This document shows, piece after piece, positions 14,566-16,634 of a stretch of DNA of 16,634 bases (its first letter is position 1; every line of letters begins with the position of its first letter). Source of the DNA: an uncultured Mycoplasmatota bacterium. GTDB taxonomy: Bacteria; Bacillota_I; Bacilli_A; RF39; UBA660. The stretch covers positions 1 to 16,634 of the forward strand of contig CAOKUH010000021.1 of the NCBI GenBank assembly GCA_948472605.1. Reading direction: 5' to 3'. The notes beneath the pieces are model-generated. The model saw nothing but the letters and a program-made list of their open reading frames with translations, was not told the DNA's origin and did no database searches. A program made the translations under genes and the position numbers.

Positions 14566-15765
14566 ATGAATATTTCTGAATTAATTCAAAAATTTTATAA
14601 TGACCCCAAGGTTATTGAATTACAAAATTATTATAATTCCTTATCATTTATTGAAATATTAGGAGTTGCCAGAAGCGAGGCTGCTCATAGTTCTTTTTTA
14701 GCATGGCTTTTTGACTCCAACAAAAATTATGGTTTAGGAACTACCCCTCTAAAACTACTATTAGAATTACTAGTAAAAAATAGTTCTAATAGTCATTTTC
14801 CCCAATCTATAAAAAAGGAAGATATTTTAATCAGACGTTTAGATATTTCTCAACCTACAAATGTTATAAGAGAATATCCATTTAAAAAAGATAATCTAAA
14901 AGGAAGTATTGATATTTATATTCCTTTTGAAATAAAAGAAAAACGTTATGTTATAGTTATTGAAAATAAAATAAAATCAACAGAAAATAAAGAAACTTGT
15001 GATAACGGGGACAATTTTACTCAAACCGACAAATACTTTGAATTCTTTAATAACTATGAAAGCACCATAACAAATACTGAATATATTTATGTATTTTTAG
15101 CTCCAAGCTATAACGATAAAGTTGTTGTAGCCCATAATAAAAACTTTATAAATATCTCTTATTCTATGTTAGCTAAAAATATTTTAACACCACTATTAGC
15201 CAATCAAGAGATTAATGCAAACGTTAGATTATTTATTAATGATTATCTAAGAATACTAAATAAACCAAATACTAATTTAGATAATAATAGTGACATAGTT
15301 TTAGCCATTTCCGAATCTGAAGCTCAAATGTTACAAAATATTGCAAATAACCATCAAGATTTAGGCAAATTTTTATTAGATGATAATAATCTTTTAGAAG
15401 ATGATAAAGAATTATTAAATGGCTTTAAAGAATACAATAAAGCTGTAATTTTATCAATATGGCCAATACTTCAAAAAAGAAATCGAAAAAGTAATACCAC
15501 CTTTGCTAAATTAGGTATAAAAAGAGATTCAGAACTAATTTTAGCAGGAGGAGAAAGAAGCAATACCAAAGATGAAAGAAATATTAAAGTTTATACTTAT
15601 GATGATGAAAGTACAATTTATTGGTATAATGACAAAGGAGAAAAGATAATAAAAAAAATAAGCCCTGCTGCCCGAGAATTAGCATCAATAACATATAGTT
15701 CAAATGGATTTTATTGGTTTATTTATAACGATGAAAACTTATTTAAGTTGATTAAAGACCTTTAA
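14566..15765 (+). CDS. PD-(D/E)XK nuclease-superfamily protein (PDDEXK_4-like)
   Basis: 399 residues resembling PF14281 proteins. The N-terminal RSEAAHSSFLAWLFD (36-50) fits the family's R-x-E...HS..LAWLLD start. The nuclease core is Glu103 (IREYPF), Asp116 (GSIDIYI), Glu133-x-Lys135 (VIVIENKIKS), then QTDKY (153-157), giving E...D...ExK...Q. These residues should bind a metal and cut DNA or RNA. The C-terminal about 150 residues are of unknown function, mixed charged/aromatic with no membrane segment. AAAAGGAG precedes the ATG. It stands alone, without a methylase or helicase. Members are found near defence genes and as stand-alone nucleases; its biological target is unknown. Confidence 0.78.
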   Translation: MNISELIQKFYNDPKVIELQNYYNSLSFIEILGVARSEAAHSSFLAWLFDSNKNYGLGTTPLKLLLELLVKNSSNSHFPQSIKKEDILIRRLDISQPTNVIREYPFKKDNLKGSIDIYIPFEIKEKRYVIVIENKIKSTENKETCDNGDNFTQTDKYFEFFNNYESTITNTEYIYVFLAPSYNDKVVVAHNKNFINISYSMLAKNILTPLLANQEINANVRLFINDYLRILNKPNTNLDNNSDIVLAISESEAQMLQNIANNHQDLGKFLLDDNNLLEDDKELLNGFKEYNKAVILSIWPILQKRNRKSNTTFAKLGIKRDSELILAGGERSNTKDERNIKVYTYDDESTIYWYNDKGEKIIKKISPAARELASITYSSNGFYWFIYNDENLFKLIKDL

Positions 15766-15904
15766 AAAAATCTAAAATTCATATAAGTTAATTATTCTAA
15801 ATTTCTTGTTCAAAATATATTAATAAGCCCTAACTCTGGAAAAACAAAATATTTTAAACATAAAATAAATTATAATAGACATTATTTTTATTAATATCAA
15901 TAGA

Positions 15905-15933
15905 AGATTATTAAATTTTAGTAGTCTTTTTTT
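15905..15933 (+). terminator. terminator after the nuclease gene
   Basis: AGATTATT pairs with AGTAGTCT (two G-T wobbles) around a 7-nt loop, then seven T. It lies 140 nt beyond the stop; the stretch 15766-15904 holds nothing else I can identify. Confidence 0.6.
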
Positions 15934-15977
15934 CAGCTTTTATTTTTACATTATTTGTCATATATTAGCTTTTATTT

Positions 15978-16011
15978 AGTACTTGACAATGCCAAGTACT
16001 TAGTGTAATAT
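15978..16011 (+). promoter_or_regulatory. PadR promoter with operator over the -35
   Basis: A perfect inverted repeat, AGTACTTG-7 nt-CAAGTACT (15978-16000), encloses TTGACA (15983-15988). A 17-bp spacer leads to TAATAT (16006-16011). Binding there would block polymerase, so autorepression by the PadR product downstream is expected. The predicted start point (about 16018) leaves only a very short leader before the ribosome binding site. Confidence 0.75.
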
Positions 16012-16032
16012 GTAAGCATGAGGTGATGCATT

Positions 16033-16356
16033 ATAAATACGCAATTTAAAAAGGGCGTTTTAGAATTGCTAGTACTATTAATAGTTGAAAAAAAAGACAA
16101 ATATGGTTATGAATTAGTTGAAGAGGTAAGTAAAATAGTTGATGTTAATGAAGGAACTATTTATCCAATATTAAAAAGATTAACTAATGAAGGCTATTTT
16201 GAAACTTATTTAGAAGAATCAAAAGAAGGGCCAATAAGAAAATATTATCATATAACAGCATTAGGAAAAAAACGTTCTAAAGAACAAAAAAAAGAATGGG
16301 ATAATTTTGCTAGTAGTGTGAATAATTTTATAAAAGGGAGTGTATCTAATGAGTAA
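16033..16356 (+). CDS. PadR-family transcriptional repressor
   Basis: About 107 residues. Winged-helix PadR protein: FKKGVLELLVLLIVEKKDKYGYELVEEV, then NEGTIYPILKRLTNEGYFE and KYYHITALGKKR, and a short C-terminal dimer helix. Such proteins repress their own operon and often an exporter or envelope gene. The first in-frame standard start is TTG at 16066, but it would remove residues of helix 1 that the family needs (NTQFKKGVLEL). GAGGTGAT at 16020-16027 is ideally spaced for ATT at 16030 or ATA at 16033, and an in-frame TGA at 16024 excludes anything earlier. A non-standard start is therefore likely. The gene overlaps the next one by 8 bp, the classic padR-DUF1700 pairing. Confidence 0.85.
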   Translation: MNTQFKKGVLELLVLLIVEKKDKYGYELVEEVSKIVDVNEGTIYPILKRLTNEGYFETYLEESKEGPIRKYYHITALGKKRSKEQKKEWDNFASSVNNFIKGSVSNE

Positions 16357-16609
16357 AAATAAATTTTTAGAAAGTTTGCGAAAAAAATTAGCAATATTAG
16401 AAGAAAGCGAAATAGAAGATATTATTACAGAATATGATGGTTACATTGAGGAAAAGATTGCTCAAGGAACTATAGAAGAGGATGCTGTAAAATCGATGGG
16501 TGATATTGATGAACTTGCAAGAGACTTATTAAGTGCTTATAAAATAAAAAGCCCAAGTGATAAACAACGTGATGGCTTAAATAATAGACATCTTGCGAAA
16601 CTAAACTAG
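16349..16609 (+). CDS. short DUF1700/HAAS-domain protein
   Basis: 86 residues. Residues 1-62 are the HAAS/DUF1700 helical domain: FLESLRKKLAILEESEIEDIITEYDGYIEEKIAQG then EEDAVKSMGDIDELARDLLSAY. Family members usually go on into membrane helices; this one ends 25 residues later with a polar tail (SPSDKQRDGLNNRH), without any TM segment. It may be truncated by an early stop, or a natural short form; only 25 bases follow in the window, so this cannot be settled. The ATG at 16349 is preferred over GTG at 16340, which is part of the ribosome binding site GGGAGTG. Coupled to padR. Confidence 0.7.
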   Translation: MSKNKFLESLRKKLAILEESEIEDIITEYDGYIEEKIAQGTIEEDAVKSMGDIDELARDLLSAYKIKSPSDKQRDGLNNRHLAKLN

Positions 16610-16634
16610 CATATTCTAAAAACAGAAAATATGT

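Noticed and set aside
16018..16026. ATG at 16018 as start of PadR
   Set aside because: It reads ATG-AGG-TGA and stops at once.
16340..16348. GTG at 16340 as start of the DUF1700 gene
   Set aside because: It belongs to the ribosome binding site GGGAGTG of the ATG at 16349.
1..16634. TGA read as tryptophan (Mollicutes code)
   Set aside because: The gene at 1312 ends in TGA, tryptophans are TGG, and no ORF needs TGA read-through.
1..16634. CRISPR arrays, insertion sequences, attachment sites
   Set aside because: No regularly spaced long repeats, transposase genes or flanking direct repeats at the tRNA were seen.

Overview
The window is strongly AT-rich (about three quarters A+T by eye), has short intergenic gaps and uses strong GGAGG/GGTGAT-type ribosome binding sites. 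The code is standard: tryptophan is TGG, and one gene (1312-1935) ends in TGA. Gene content is that of a low-GC Gram-positive (Bacillota), probably a small-genome, host- or gut-associated member of the Bacilli or Clostridia. I cannot name the species.

Left part (1-4250). A leftward queuosine-salvage gene (Qng1/DUF2419) stands divergent from an unrecognised gene. These are followed by an OmpR/PhoB-type response regulator and its membrane histidine kinase. Directly after the kinase is a promoter with three 7-bp direct repeats at exact 11-bp steps, then a structured region of about 130 nt ending in a strong terminator. I read this as an undescribed small RNA or leader RNA controlled by the two-component system.

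Middle (4250-8500). First comes a two-gene unit: a COG2426 membrane protein and a histidine-phosphatase homologue that has lost its catalytic motif. Then two leftward small genes: a RelB/DinJ antitoxin with no toxin, and a small zinc-ribbon-like protein. Next are pduL (phosphotransacetylase) and a DusB-type tRNA dihydrouridine synthase, overlapping tail to tail with an MntP/YtaF-like membrane protein. A tRNA-Asn(GTT) with its own consensus promoter and terminator follows.

Phospholipid operon (8610-12026). PAP2 phosphatase, flippase-like membrane protein, CDP-alcohol phosphatidyltransferase (PssA-type) and phosphatidylserine decarboxylase lie in order. The last two make phosphatidylethanolamine from CDP-diacylglycerol and serine. 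The operon promoter carries the same architecture as the small-RNA promoter (7-mer, 4 bp, 7-mer, 10 bp, TACTAT), which matches the classic Pho-box layout. The two-component system may therefore control both the RNA and lipid synthesis.

Right part (12027-16634). A one-polypeptide MacB-type ABC exporter is followed by an orphan PD-(D/E)XK nuclease. Then comes a PadR repressor with a clear operator over its -35 box, overlapping a short DUF1700/HAAS gene. The PadR gene, and possibly the response regulator, seem to start at ATT or ATA behind excellent ribosome binding sites. No CRISPR array, insertion sequence or attachment site was seen.
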